A stretch of DNA of 64,000 nucleotides, from the NCBI GenBank assembly GCA_038277395.1, contig CM076190.1:241843256-241907255 (forward strand), read 5' to 3'. Below are positions 11,680 to 24,000 of this stretch, piece by piece. Origin of the DNA: Dryocosmus kuriphilus (taxonomy: Eukaryota; Arthropoda; Insecta; Hymenoptera; Cynipidae). The first letter of the stretch is position 1, and each line of letters starts with the position of its first letter. Both the position numbers and the translations under genes were made by a program. The notes below the pieces were generated by a model. The model had not been told where the DNA came from, searched no databases, and was given only the letters and a program-made list of their open reading frames with translations.

Positions 11680-13197
11680 TTAACAATGAATGACCTTTAA
11701 TTTGTCTTTGTGCTTGATAAATCTTTCGCCTGTTTCGGTTTCGAGAATCACATTATTGTTTTCAGTGAATCCCAATACTATGTAGGGTCCTGTAGCCCGA
11801 CTGTCAAATTTTCCGTCCCTAATTTCCTTAAGGACGTAGGCTTTTTCCCCGATTTTTGCGTTCAGATGTCTCGCCTTTCGGTCATAAATTTCTTTGAACC
11901 GAACCTTGGCATTAATTAGGTTCTTGGCCGCGATTCTTCGGATTTCTGAGATCCGAACTATCATGTTGCGCAGGTACGAAATAAACGTCTCCAGTTCTTC
12001 TCCGAAAGGAAAGAAACTAGGCGTTCGGGCCGTTCGCCCGAAGACCAGTTCATAAGAGGTAAAATTGGTCGCTTCATGTACCGTGTAGGCGAACATGGCG
12101 AAGGGAATTAGCCGGTCCCAATCATCGTAGCTGTCGGCGTAGTGTTTAATGTAGTCTGTCAGTACTATATGACTTCTTTCGAGGGATCCATTGGTTTGGG
12201 GTCAGTATCCCGAGGTAGTCAATTGTTTTACGCCGAAGAGCCTCTCAAGGTTTTTCATCAACTTAATAAAGAAGGTCCCACAATGTTGCCGCGACCGCGT
12301 GCACGATAGTGTTGTTTTTACATTCGGTATGGCTCTCCCATTGGAAGTGGTGGGTAATATACCCACGGTGTCGAGGGACACTTCTTCGAAGGGTTCTGCC
12401 GGCGTATCGGTGATAACCATAGGTTCACGAGTTCTAGCGCGCACTAGTTTTTGATCTAAACGACTTCGGCAGTTGCGAATGAACTCATTTACCTGATCGC
12501 GTAACCCTGGCCAATAACACTTTTCCATTATACGCCTGTGCGTTTTAATGACGCCTTTGTGTCCTGAAAGTAGGCTGCCGTGGTATTCTGCGATGATATT
12601 TGTTCTCATGTCCACGGGAGGGACTTCAATTTTTCCATGGCAAAGGTAGACAATTATGCTACTATCTTGGAGGGCTTCAGCCAGCTGCTCCGTCATTTTG
12701 TTTTGACCTAGATATTCTAACAAATTTCCAGAGTTAGCTATTCGAAAAGAGGCTTGGCCATCTTGTTCCAAGGCGAGGCGGAGGTTCTTTAATCCTAGGG
12801 CCACATCCTTCCAATCGACGCCATCTGAGTGTCGTTCTTTTGTCACGACAGAATACGTTTTGTGCCTACTGTTTGGAGTAACTAGGACTTGATTCTTCTT
12901 AGGTCTGCATTCCCGCAAGTCTTGAATGTCAAGACGTGCGGTAGCAAGGGGGAGTTTTGCAATGGGGTTAGCCGGCTTGCAATCCTCTGAAAGAAAATGA
13001 GCGCAGTTGTCGCGCCTATAGGTCAAGGGTTCTGTCCATCGGTGCACCATGTTTGGTTCATCTATGCACAGTTTGGCTGACCTTGATGTGTCCTCCAGGG
13101 ATATTCCCGTGGACTCATTGGGGAGGAAGTCTTCGTCCACGTACGGAATGCTGACGTCAATCTTATACGATGAGGATGAATTAGTTATCTCCTTCAT
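11680..13197 (-). pseudogene. Integrase (pol C-terminus)
   Basis: The fragment 13197-12202 contains a zinc-binding region (H206, H213, C243; the last Cys is lost), followed by the first core Asp (SLDTVG, D276). A frameshift or deletion at about 12200 removes the clear middle of the DDE core. The fragment 12096-11680 resumes with HEATNFTSYELVFGR, typical of the end of the Gypsy integrase core, and a basic C-terminal domain. The upstream 250 residues before the zinc finger are linker sequence of unknown role. Integrase inserts the cDNA into the host genome; this copy cannot. Confidence 0.85.
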
Positions 13198-13634
13198 CGA
13201 CGTTGTAGCGGATCGCAGTCGTCTTGGGTTAAGGTTCGCTCTTTTTTCAGGGTAATTTATTTCCTTGCAAGAATCTTGAGCGGTGTTAATTCTTGAAAAT
13301 GGGGTGGAAGATCCACCTGGTTGTAAAGAGATGGCAGGAGTAAAATGTATGGGCTGATCTGTCCTTGGTGTTTCGCCGATGATGGGGGATCCTGAGGTGG
13401 GATTTCATTCTCCTGGAATGTCCTTAAACCGAACCGTGTTTCTTCTCGTCGTTATTGCGGTATGAGGAGGTTGGGGACTTCGGGTTTTGTAGAGTTAAAC
13501 GAGGGTTCTTGAGGGTCTTCAAGGGTGGATTCCTTACTTGGCATCGATTTTGCCTTCTGTTCGTATGCTTCTAAAAACTACTTGACCCTGGTGGAGAATG
13601 CCTCGTCGTCGTATTCGCCGCAGGGATCGAGGGC

Positions 13635-14417
13635 TTACAGATCTGTTAATAGTTCCTGATCTTGTTCTCCTTCTGAGACGTAAGTACATAGGAGCGGCTC
13701 TCTTTGATCCAGCTCGCCATGATCCCAAGCGAGGGTATCCTGACATAGGTCAAAACTTTTTAAACCTCTGTCTTGAATTGATTGGTCGAATTTTTGGAAT
13801 GAGTCTTGAAGGCTCGTTGTGGAGGGTTTTCCGAAAGGCGGTGGTTCTGGAATGTAATCTTTGCCCAGGTCATCGTTCTCCTCGCTACTGGCAGGCGCAG
13901 GAGGCACCTGGACTATCGCTGCTTCTGAGTGTAGATCAGGTTCAATATTCGGACGGGCAGGCAGGCCTTCGACAGCTTTTCTAGCTAGCTGGTCTGCTGT
14001 TTCGTTGCCCAGAATTCCCTGATGCCCCTGGACGTGCTCCCAGAGCACTTCTAATGGTTCGAGTGCAACTTTCAATTTTGCAAATTCTGCACGATTCTTA
14101 ACGGGTTTATTTTCGAAGGTCTTCCAGCCATTGGCTTCCCATTTAGGGATCCATTCTGTAGCGCTGTTAACTAAAAATTTGGAATGCGTCTTCAGTCGAA
14201 GTTTTTTGAACCCTGCTGCCTGGGCTTGTTGGGCAGCTACCGTTGCGGCTTCTATCTCGGCCGAATTGTTGGTCTCGCGACCTTGCGCAGGCCTTGAGAC
14301 ATTTAAGGCGTGATTTGGCCCGAACCAACCTATTCCTGCCCTTGGATGGACTTCCGCTTGGCAGCTGCACGCGTCATCAATATATACGAAGAGGTTTCCA
14401 GGGCCGAGTTGCTTCAT
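13635..14417 (-). pseudogene. Second RNase H domain, cellular RNase H1-like, in pol
   Basis: This 260-codon frame overlaps the end of the first RNase H by 4 bp (ATGA). Residues about 9-147 are a type-I RNase H resembling eukaryotic RNase H1, with ARAGIG-like and GPNHALNVS segments, TNN-AE, a WEANGWKT region and GHQGILGNETADQLAR. Catalytic D14, E54 and D142 and His132 are present; the third acidic residue is His78 (THS for TDS), probably a decay mutation. The preceding domain already supplies a Gypsy-type RNase H, so the pol carries two. The C-terminal 110 residues are acidic and proline-rich and lead towards integrase. A frameshift presumably separates it from RT in this copy only. Confidence 0.85.
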
Positions 14418-15830
14418 TTTAAGGGTTCGGTTTTCTCTTCACGAGAGGAGAGTCCGCCCGGGACGGCCGGGATTTCTGCTAAGGCTTCAACCGCCCCATT
14501 CAACTTCCCTGTCTTGTATTCAAATTTATATTGATAATTACGGAATTTGTGTTGCCAGTGAAGCAGTCTCTCTTCGGGATTGATGGTGTAGTTCATCCAA
14601 TGGACAGGTTCATGGTCACAGGCGAGCACGAATTCTCTACCATATAAATAAGGTCGGAAGTGTTCCAATGCCAGGGTAATAGCTAGACATTCTTTTTCCT
14701 CATTGGGGTATCGCTCTTGACAACTGTTCATGGCTTTGGAGAAATAGGCAAAAGGCATGTCTACATTTTTTTCTTCTTGAGTCAATATCGACCCCACGGA
14801 ATGGTCGGAAGCTTCGGTAGTCAATTTGAAGGTCTTCCGGAAGTCAGGGTATTGAAGGATGGGCTCATTGCACAAGGATTTGCATAGACAGCGGCAGCTC
14901 TGGTCTTGCGAAGTTCCCCATTCCCATTGGACTCCCTTTTTCAGGAGGTCCGTCAAGGGTTTAGCAATTTTTGCACAGTCCTGGATAAATCTACGATAAT
15001 ATCCCGATAGGCCGAGGAATTGGCGAATATTCATAACGGTTTTTGGTTGGGGAAATGCACGAATGGCCTCTATTTTGGCCGGGTTGGGTTTCAAATCTTC
15101 CCTACTGATGTTATGGCCCAAATATGCTACTTCCTTTTGCACAAATTCGCATTTGTCCGGTTGGAGTTTTAAGTTTGCTGCTTTTAAGCGATATAATAGC
15201 CTCCTCACCTTTAAATCGTGCCCTTCTATATCCTTTGAATGAACGACTATATCATCTAAGTATACGAACACTTCAGGGCCATGCATGCCCTTCAGTACGG
15301 TATCCATTAGTCGTTGAAAGGTAGCTAGGGCGTTCTTAATACCAATGGGCATGCGTAGGTACTCGAAGTGCCCTCTCGGAGTGGAGAATGCCGTTTTGAT
15401 CCTGTCGTCAGGGTGGGTTTCGATCTGGTGAAACCCACTAGCTAGGTCGAACACGGAGAATCTATTGGGCATCTCCTAGGTGATCCACGATATCAGTGAT
15501 ATTAGGGAGCGGGTATCCATCTCCGATGACCTTTTCGTTAAGAGCACGAAAATCGATGAACACCCTCCATTTCCTTTCTCCCAACCCGTCGAGTTTCTTG
15601 GGCACGATCCAAAGGGGAGAAGTGTATGGAAACTTGGAGTCGCCTATAATGCCGCTGTCGTATTGCTCCTGTACTCGTATTGCAACTTGATCGGCAGCCT
15701 TGTTAGGATAGAGATATTTTTTTCGCGCTATTATCTCGTCGCTGGTGGTAGGAATTCGGTGTTGGATTAGGTTGGTACAGTAAGCTTTTCTTCGTTTAAA
15801 TGAAAGACATCGGCATAATCTTCTATCCAC
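14414..15830 (-). pseudogene. Reverse transcriptase and first (degenerate) RNase H
   Basis: The fragments 15830-15462 and 15472-14414 give a Ty3/Gypsy RT: KWRVFIDFRALN, SVFDLASGFHQIE, the catalytic YLDDIVV, and LGLSGYYRRFI. They are joined by a one-step frame change at about 15470. The following RNase H (TTEASDHSVGSIL, DHEPVHWM, NGAVEALAE) has Glu where the first catalytic Asp is expected and VEAL where the last Asp (ADAL) is expected. It therefore looks inactive and could be a tether rather than a nuclease. It sits directly before the RNase H1-like domain. Confidence 0.9.
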
Positions 15831-16053
15831 TTGAGAGAGTATTCCGTCTCCCTTGGAGTCAAATGCGCAATCCGCAGGCAGTCTTTTATTTTTTCGACTC
15901 GACTGGGATAGGAGTCTCCGATTTCTTTTTGTGAATCCTTCACCAGTTATTCGGACTCCGAATTGGTGGATTCCTCATCGTGAGGCTCGATGAAGTCGTA
16001 AGGGAGGATTTATTGAGCAGGTATCTCTATTTCCACGTCTCGTTCCAAAGTGT

Positions 16054-16629
16054 TTATGGCAAACACATGGGATACGCCGTCAGAGTAGAGACGCCGGCCT
16101 CACCTAGGTACAGTCCTTGAGGAGTTTTAATGCGTGGCAGATATCCTTCCCTAGTTTCTGGGTTGAGAACGTCGATTGCCACTGGCTGCCGCATCCTAGC
16201 CTGGATAGTGAGAATTCTAGCGAAGGACATAATCTGTGATTTGAGTAGTTTCCAGGCTTCCCGAGTTTCTGTGTCGACAAATGGGATGGCGTTTATTGGA
16301 TTGGAAATGGTAACTAGGGAGTAATGTCTGAAAGATATTTGTGCTTGTTCCTGCCTTAAGTAAGACCTCCCGATGATTCCGTTGGGAGCTATAGCGGAAT
16401 CGTTCCTTACTATATGAGATTCGACCATCTTTTCAGACAACGTGATGTAAATTGTTCCAATCGTCTTTACAGGTTCAGGCGTTATCCCAGTTAGAAAGAC
16501 AGCCCGACTAGAGTCGTAGCGTAATTCAGGAAGCAGGCTTTGCACCTTGATGAGGTTGGCGTTGGATCCCGGGTCCACAAGGAACTTGGACCTTGGGTAC
16601 AGGAATTCCGGCGCAGTCAAGCTAACCAC
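16054..16629 (-). pseudogene. Retropepsin-like aspartic protease region
   Basis: FLVDPGSNANLIK resembles the LVDTGA(N/D) active site of Gypsy proteases, with the Asp kept and Thr replaced by Pro. GIIGRSYLR further on corresponds to the conserved GIIG/LGxDxL flap-end motif. The protease processes Gag-Pol. The end of the frame leads into RT through a stretch with stops (16053-15831). Confidence 0.65.
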
Positions 16630-16759
16630 GGGGGAGCCTTCTACTTCGATCCCTACTCGTAGGACCCGACGGTGTTGTCCAGGAATTGGACTTGCTTCGT
16701 GGGACGCTGCTGGTTTAGTGGACTCTTCGTCGCGACCTGGGCGAGAGTCGGCCTGAAGT

Positions 16760-17865
16760 TTAAATTATTGGAAGGTCCAGAAGAGCTAGACCTTGGGGAT
16801 TTCGTTGTCCTTTATTCATCTCCTGTCCTTGCCAGGGCATGCTTGCTCTTGAGTCAGGGCGGTATGGTTGTCCCGGGAAGAAGGGCAGAGGAGGATAATG
16901 GTTCGCGTAGGGATACCGGTATGAAAGATCAGCGTGGTATTGAGGGTGATAAGGATAAGGATATGGAGGATGATGATGAGCATATCGGGATGGATAATTT
17001 ATAGAATCGGGGTAACCTGACTGACTGGGGTTGGATCCATAGCCCCTTTTCTCTGCTTTGGGCACGTCCCTCTTATCCCCTCTGTCCATTTGCCTGTAAT
17101 AAGGACTAGGAGAACGCTGTCTTTCAGAAGCGTTGTCCTTTGATTGAGAAATGTGACGAGCTGTCTATGCATTTCTTCGATATGAAGGGCATGGTCAAGG
17201 GCTTCGCCTAGGACCTTAGGGTTCCTAATGTCTACAAATGTAGCCATTTCGTCGGGCAGTCCCTTGACGAACGCGTCGAGGGCTACGTCTGTCACAGGGC
17301 TCATAATGATCGTGCTTTCCTTGGTTTCCACTTGGAGACCCATGTCGTAGATCCTTGTATATTTTTCTTCTACTGCGTTTCTTGCGCCACTCAGCAGACC
17401 CTGTACGAGGTCGTAATAATCCCGGACAGATTCGTTTTTGCGCATGCGAAGATTTACAATATTCTCGAAATACCATTGGTATTTCTTCGTAGGGGCAAAC
17501 CGTTTTTTAAGGTGGGCGATTAATTCGTTCACTTTATTAAACGGTTTGTCCTTGACGCTATCTCTGGCAATCCCTTTAAGCTTGCTCAGAACGATTTTAA
17601 TGAATCCTGGCTCGTTTGCTTCCGTAATATAGACTGTCCCATTTGCGATGTCTTGCAAAAATTCCTTTAACTTCGGAGTTCTCCCGTCAAATTGGGGGAT
17701 GTGATAGGTACTCTGTTGGAGCGTCATACACTCCAGCACAGAGGCCATAGCTGCTGCGGTGTCGACATTCGTCGTTGGATTTGGAATGGAGATGCTGGAG
17801 TTGACTCCTAAGAGATTAGCGCTCCTGTTTAGATCTGTGTTGGCGGCATCCCTCGGGTTAAGCAT
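16760..17865 (-). pseudogene. Gag
   Basis: The frame 17865-16999 starts MLNPRDAANTD and contains a retrotransposon Gag core (QSTYHIPQFDGRTPKLKEFL, FNKVNELIAHLKKRFAPTKK, RMRKNESVRDYYD, FVKGLPDEM). A frameshift near 17080 leads into the 17089-16760 frame, rich in Tyr, Pro and His. No CCHC zinc knuckle is visible; the Tyr/Pro/His tail takes its place. Gag forms the particle. Confidence 0.8.
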
Positions 17866-17988
17866 TTTTAAGACTAGGGGACATCCTGCGGAGTCAATTG
17901 GTGGCGGAGACTGGGTTAATCAATATGTGGGGAATCTGTGTAAGATAGCCAAGTATTCGATTCCTCGCGTTCCCGCAATCCCTGCGAT

Positions 17989-18285
17989 TTAGTGTAGCCC
18001 GATTGACTCTGGGTTGTATATCACGCAGAAGTGGAAGTTTTCTGCGCTTAATTCCAATTCTAGTTCTCCTATCACTCGCAAAGTGCGACCCCCTAAGGTG
18101 ATTTCGTGCACTGTAATAGATAGACAGGGAACGTTAAGACTCTCCCTTCTAATGAAATTATTGTTGGTATTCCAATTACAGATTAGTTGCGCGAATCCGT
18201 GCCGGAAATTGTCATAGTGTAACTCTACTAACACAGATAGCTGCCCTTTGATCGAGGGCGTGAGTTCATTCACGAAGGGTGGCAT
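17989..18285 (-). CDS. Small upstream ORF of the LTR element, unknown function
   Basis: An intact 98-codon ORF starts MPPFVNELTP just downstream of the leader repeats and 120 bp before gag, and could be an accessory or pre-gag protein. I see no signal peptide, membrane segment or known motif. It is unbroken while the neighbouring genes are not, but it is also short enough to survive by chance. Confidence 0.4.
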   Translation of the reverse strand: MPPFVNELTPSIKGQLSVLVELHYDNFRHGFAQLICNWNTNNNFIRRESLNVPCLSITVHEITLGGRTLRVIGELELELSAENFHFCVIYNPESIGLH

Positions 18286-18540
18286 TGATATGTTCCTTTC
18301 TTCGTACGGTACGGTAAGGGTAATGCACGTTCAACACACCAAAATTTTTTTTCTGCTTAGTCGAGGAGGAAAAAAATGAAATAAGTTCGTTAGGTCGAGG
18401 ATTCGTTTTTGGTTTCCTCCCCTAGGCTTCACTTTTCGTTTGTGAATCACCTCAGACATGATTGTAATCTAAAGGCGTAACATTTCAGTCGCCAATGAGG
18501 TCAATAAATCAAATTATTATTTATCAACTTCCTACGTTCT

Positions 18541-19226
18541 AAAATAATTATATGAGAACCGATCACACGCTGGTCGAGAAGGCTTGCAGAGTGATCCTTC
18601 GAAGAGGGTTCAGCTGGCCGAGAAGGCTTGCTTAATCCCTCTGCATCTTCATTTCATTATTTCAATTGGTTTCTTCCTACAATTACAGAGCTATTAGAAT
18701 TCTATTTAATGATTAAATAAAACTCAAAACAGGTCTGTTAATTCATACGGAATTTCAATCACAAAAATCACTACAAGAATCACCAAAAGTCACCACAAAA
18801 ATTGATTACATCTCTCAGAACTTCCTGAGTGAACTAGCCGCAGAGAATATGGTTAAAAGGAAGCCGATCAACCGCTGGCCGAGAAGGCTTGTAAATTGAC
18901 CCTTAGAAACGATGTCGGCTGGCCGAGAAGGCTTGCCTAATCCTCTTGCACCTCCAGTTAAAGACAAACCCAGGAATAATTCAATCAAGTTATTTTCTAA
19001 ATTTCTACTTGATGGAATAATTATATGAGAACCGATCACGCTGGCCGAGAAGGCTTGGATAATGATCCTTGGGAGAGAGTTTAGCTGGCCGAGAAGGCTT
19101 GCTTAATCTCTCTGTATCCTCATTTAATTATTTCAATTGGTTTCTTCCTACAATTACAGAGCTACTAGAATTCCATTTATTGAATAAATAAAACTCAAAA
19201 CATATCTGTTAATTGTTTCGGAATTT
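18541..19226 (-). repeat. Leader repeats: duplicated segment with paired 17-mers
   Basis: A segment of about 210 bp at 18545-18756 recurs at 19016-19226 (471-bp offset), with a related partial copy between them. CTGGCCGAGAAGGCTTG (plus-strand sense; the first copy has T for C) occurs at 18570, 18614, 18875, 18919, 19041 and 19085. These form three pairs, and the two copies in each pair start exactly 44 bp apart. The block lies in the transcribed leader between 5' LTR and gag. Confidence 0.85.
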
Positions 19227-19540
19227 TAAAAATATAAATGCACTTCAGAATTCGACAATAAGCAAGAAGAAAAACTTCAGAATTATAGCACATAATTAAC
19301 ACAGGGTTAATCAATATATAATCAGTAATATTCACAGCAAGACATACTGTAACTATCCACAAGAATAATTTGGGATAATGGTGACAGATCTAAATTTCAC
19401 AAGACATAGTAATAATAATTTTCACAAGTATCTGAAAATAAACGTTTCATGACAAAAAATACAAAAATTATTATTTATTTTTTTTTTTTAAGTGGTGATA
19501 ACGTGACTGAACGGGGACAATATTGAAGGTGCTCCCCCAA

Positions 19541-19551
19541 CGCTGCCACCA
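19541..19551 (-). promoter_or_regulatory. Primer-binding-site-like sequence
   Basis: The minus strand reads TGGTGGCAGCG, 6 bp inside the 5' LTR end. It begins with TGG, as expected for pairing with a tRNA CCA end. I do not assign the tRNA. Confidence 0.5.
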
Positions 19552-19557
19552 ACAGTT

Positions 19558-20763
19558 TGTTAAGTACGGTTAATTGATTTTAGTTAATCAATAAAAACCT
19601 CATTTAAAAAAAGCGGGTGTCCATTGAACGAGATTCCTATGTAAAAATAAAATAAATTCACCGACGACGGAGGCCGTCACAAACCATACAGAGACAGGCT
19701 GGCTGTCTCTTTGTTTATATTTTTTTTGCAGGTTCGTAACATTCTCCTCTTTTAGAGGATTTACCCACATTCATTCACGTCGATTAGTGGAAAAGGGGTA
19801 AATAGAAGAAAGCAAATGTAGTAGAGACAAGTTTACATTGGAAAGAAGAAATAGAAGGAAATGGTACATTAAAATCGCGAACGATACAATTTAACTCACC
19901 CTATTACTCGTCTTAATCCTACCAGTCGTCGATTAAAGGGAACTTGGTTTTCCTTCAATTTTCCTTGTCGATTGGGCGTCCTTTGGGTAATATTTAATGT
20001 TCGCAGCTTGCTCTAAGAACAAGTCACTCAAGTCTTTTTGATGTCGGCAACACGCATTCACTATGGGCGAACGTCACTCCGAAAATTCGCTTCAGCGAAG
20101 GGTGGAAACGTCATCCGCTCCTCACGGAAGTGAATTGAAATCTTTTAGAAAAATTACGGTCCCTTTCCGTTTTGAGATTCGGAAAGGGACAATTTTTTCT
20201 CTCGATCTCTGAACACTTTATTTTTTTATTTTTTCACAGCGCGAGGCCGCCTCCCGTCAGCAAGGAGCTTTGATTTACGTCCCCCTGTTTTAGAAAATAT
20301 AACTTAATAGGCCGAATCCCAGACGGGCGAAGAAACTACAAAGCGAAGGAATTCTGGGCAGCACCACGTTGCTCTACTTTTCGTTATTTCGACGACCGAA
20401 AATAAAAAGGAGTCGGTCTGGCTGGTACCAGATCACTCGAGTTAATGCGTCTTTGGTTTCAATCGTCGTACTTTTTGAAATGCATTTTGAGGTTAATTGT
20501 GGTGGGAAATTTTGCTAGGTAAGGAATTTGGATTTGGAAATTGATGAAAGACAGACTTCGGCTCTGATTCGAACTCTGTACTCTGTCTAATTGCGAAACA
20601 ACGTCGCAAGAAATTCCTTTTGGTGTGCAATTTTTCGGGGTAGAGGCAATAACCTCGTCATCATTTTTAATATTTGGAAAGAAAATGATTCGTCCCTCAT
20701 TTAGTTTTCAGTTTGCCTACTTGAGGACAGGTAAAGGTTTTCAGTTAGGGTCTATCCCTAACA
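19558..20763 (-). repeat. 5' LTR of the minus-strand LTR element
   Basis: It is bounded by TGTTA at 19558 and TAACA at 20763, a perfect 5-bp inverted terminus, and is 1206 bp long. Nearly all of it is repeated at 3123-4299. It is transcribed leftward, towards gag. Confidence 0.85.
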
Positions 20764-20792
20764 TCTATTATCCTCGACCTAAAACGATTACA

Positions 20793-20948
20793 ATGAGTAC
20801 AGAGTGCGAGATCAATGGCATATCAGCCACGTGCGTTTATTATGATGACAAACCGTGTGTATTTCATACGGTGGAGTTGCATGAGCGAGTATGTGGGGAA
20901 CGGTTGTGGTGGAAAGAGAGTGGAAGGCGGCCTACGATGGCCGCTAAT
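20793..20948 (+). CDS. Candidate first coding exon, unknown protein
   Basis: A 52-codon open stretch begins ATGAGTACAGAG and ends at a consensus splice donor (AAT|GTAAGT, 20949-20954). The peptide is Cys-rich (4 Cys) and codon use looks less AT-biased than the surroundings. It starts 30 bp beyond the LTR end. No downstream exon was identified and the family is not recognised. Confidence 0.25.
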
Positions 20949-20954
20949 GTAAGT

Positions 20955-21019
20955 CGTTGACCGTCCATGGTCAAAGATATTATATACAATAGATGCGGTT
21001 AGGGTCAGTGGTGGGGACG

Positions 21020-21067
<48 letters not shown>

Positions 21068-24000
21068 AACTATATTTTCGCCTATAGGTAGATACTGCCC
21101 TCTAGAACGTTTCATCGTTTCCGTGGCAACGAGTAAACAAACTGAACGGGCCGAGATTTTCTGTTTTGACCTTCGATATTTCCTCGCTCGCACTCTGCAT
21201 GTCGGATGCGGCTGTGCCTCGTGAAAAGCCAAAGATGGGCGAAGATGACTGATTCAAATGTTCAGTTTCTCGACGATTGCAAGCAAATTTATGTTTTGGA
21301 GAGTCAAGTCGAGTCGATTCTCAGATTAAGTATCATGCACATGCATGTGTGTGCATGCGTTCAGTGTGTCACCGTGTTTACAAAATTGACAGGTGAAATA
21401 AATACTACAAATATATAGTCCTGAAATTATGTGTATGACTTGCAGGAATTATTATATATATGGAATGTTTTAGATCCAGGGAATATACAAGACATTGGAG
21501 GTTTGTAAAGTTAAAACATATAAGGGATTTTAAGGTTATAAGTTAATAACCTATATCGCAATTTGAAGGGTTTATTTTTTTTATTATTTAAGTCTTATTT
21601 TTGAATTGATTTTTAATATTTTACAACTAGAATGATACTAATTGATACTTACTTTTAATTCATTATAAATTAATCAACACTACATTAATATTGGGAGCAG
21701 TCGGAACGTAAATTCATAGGTTACTTCTTTGCATAAATTAGTAAGTGTATATTAAAATAAATATTAATTATTATTTTAAATGAAGTATTTATCATGTTTC
21801 CGAGGAAGAGAGAACGTTTCTGAAAGTATGAAAAGTTATTAACCTATAATCAGAAGCTTTCTTATAAAAACTTTACAAAACTTATTAATGACTTTCTATA
21901 CTTATCTCGTCAGATTCCGCTCGAAATTTATCGAATGTGTAATGCATAATGCAATTAATATGAACCGTTCATTTGGTTAAATGAAGCATAATATTTAAAT
22001 CAGTATAGTATAAATGGAAGGTGATAAACGAGTAACTTCAAGTAAAATATTTTTTAGTGTGTACTTTTTATTCATACTATTATAAGTTTACGAATGCAAA
22101 TTTGTTCGTATTACATACAAATATTAACAATTTCATTGAATACAGGTTTATATTTTGTATCAATAATTATAGATTTATATTGTATGAATAATTATAATAT
22201 GTTGTGGATTGTTTCTTGGCTTCGGCAGTGTGGAGAATTTTAAAATAAGCTGGAAATGTAAACAATATTGTCTGTCTTAATTATATAATAAGTCTAATGT
22301 CTAATGTTAACCTGCAAGGCAGAAATATCCACGGCTTATTACATAAGAAAAAAAGCTATTTGACAAAAATATGTTGTGGCTTACTAATTACATTACAGCA
22401 TTCTTTCTTATGTTTTTTGCTGAACAAATAAAAGCTATTAGTATTAAAATACCTTATCTCTAAGTTTTTTTTTTTTTTTTTTTTTTCGTTTTTCTACTTA
22501 TTCTTGCATTTATACTATACTATTTCAATTATTTAGGCATCTGACAGTGTAAACGTTTCAGATGCTACGTAAGGAAAAAATGTAATTAATGAAATAAATT
22601 TTTGTAAATTAAATATTTTGAAGGAAATTATGGAATATGTAGACCAACAGTTTAGTAGGCCGAAAAAATACCTTTTTTAATAGCGGATTCTAATAGTAGG
22701 TAAAAGTTGTATTTGACCAACAGTATTAAGCCTACCTTTGAGTTTGATCGGATAATATATTGTGTTCTATGTGTGGATTTGAAAATTTAAGTAATATCAA
22801 TTTAAAAAAATTGCTGCTGGGTAAAAAAGTTTGTTGATATTTTTAGCTACAATTTTTGAAAGTGAATAATAATATAAGAAATTTAAAGAAATGTATGTTC
22901 GGCTTAGTACTTTTTGAAAGTGTGAAAAAAACATTTTCTTGCATTGTGTTGAGTGCACATTTTTTTAAAATGTAAACATGTCGTGCTTCACATTTCTTTA
23001 GCTTTGATTGAAAAAAGATGCCACTCGTCCGTCATCATGAAAAAAAAGTTTCCCTGGTTTCAAGATTGTGAATGTAGTCTCTTGTAGCATGTTTCTTTTA
23101 AAAAAACTGAAGAATTTTTTAGCTAGATATGTTTTAATTTTTTCTTTAAATTACAGTCAACACAATATATTTTGAAATACCTTGAATTATAAGGCCTTGC
23201 TAATGTTGGGCAAATACAACTTTTACCCAATATTAGGGTGAATTAATCTATTACTCGAAAAAAGTGTATTTCCTACCCACTCTAATCAATAGCATTTAGG
23301 TTCTTGAAACCGTAAACCAAAATAAGGCACCACATTTCTCCTCATGTCTTTGGCTGGAAAATAAAATATAGCCATCTGAGCTATTCGTCTTGGTATTTGT
23401 TACTTTAAATTATGAATCCAAACAGAAAACACACTATGCACATGGAAAAAAATGTTTTTTCTTTCTCAAAAAATTAAAACTTATTTTTCAGGTTTATTTT
23501 AAAGTGACTCAGAAATTCTAACGCCTTCTCACTTTTTTCAGTATATATATTTTTAATATATTTTAAAATTGTATTTTAATTTTACAATTTTGAATTATTT
23601 AAAATTGAAACCAAATTTTTAAAGATATTTCGATTTAAAATTATTTAAGCTTGAAATTTAAAATTGCTTAGCAAGGCACACACAGGAAAAAGAAATTTTC
23701 TCATGAAACTAAAATTTTTTTTATTTAAAAGTATAAACAATAAAAGTAGAAAGAAAAGTTTTACTTTGATCGGGAAAATGTCTTTTTTCCGCGTGGTGCA
23801 GTACATACCTTGAAAAGCAGTTTGCACTGTTTTTGAAATTTTTCGATCCAATAGGTGCTGAGACGTCTACCTTTCAATATGTCATGTTTTTTTGTGCTAA
23901 TTTGATTCTTTGTAACGCTGTAATTTTACAATGGTTAATTCTAGAAGAAAAGTGTAACGGGAAAAAGTCTTTCCTTGGTTCAAACCTTCTGAGAAATATT

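Larger units (their letters stand above)
9421..20763 (-). mobile_element. Env-bearing Ty3/Gypsy LTR retroelement with tandem RNase H domains, degenerate
   Basis: On the minus strand the order is 5' LTR (20763-19558), primer-binding-site-like sequence, a leader with repeats, a small upstream ORF, gag, protease, reverse transcriptase, RNase H, a second RNase H, integrase and an Env-like region. This is the order of an errantivirus-like Ty3/Gypsy element plus one extra domain. All ORFs are interrupted. A 3' LTR is not found directly beyond the env end. The nearest matching LTR is at 3.1-4.3 kb, with 5 kb of mariner and repeat DNA between. Confidence 0.85.
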
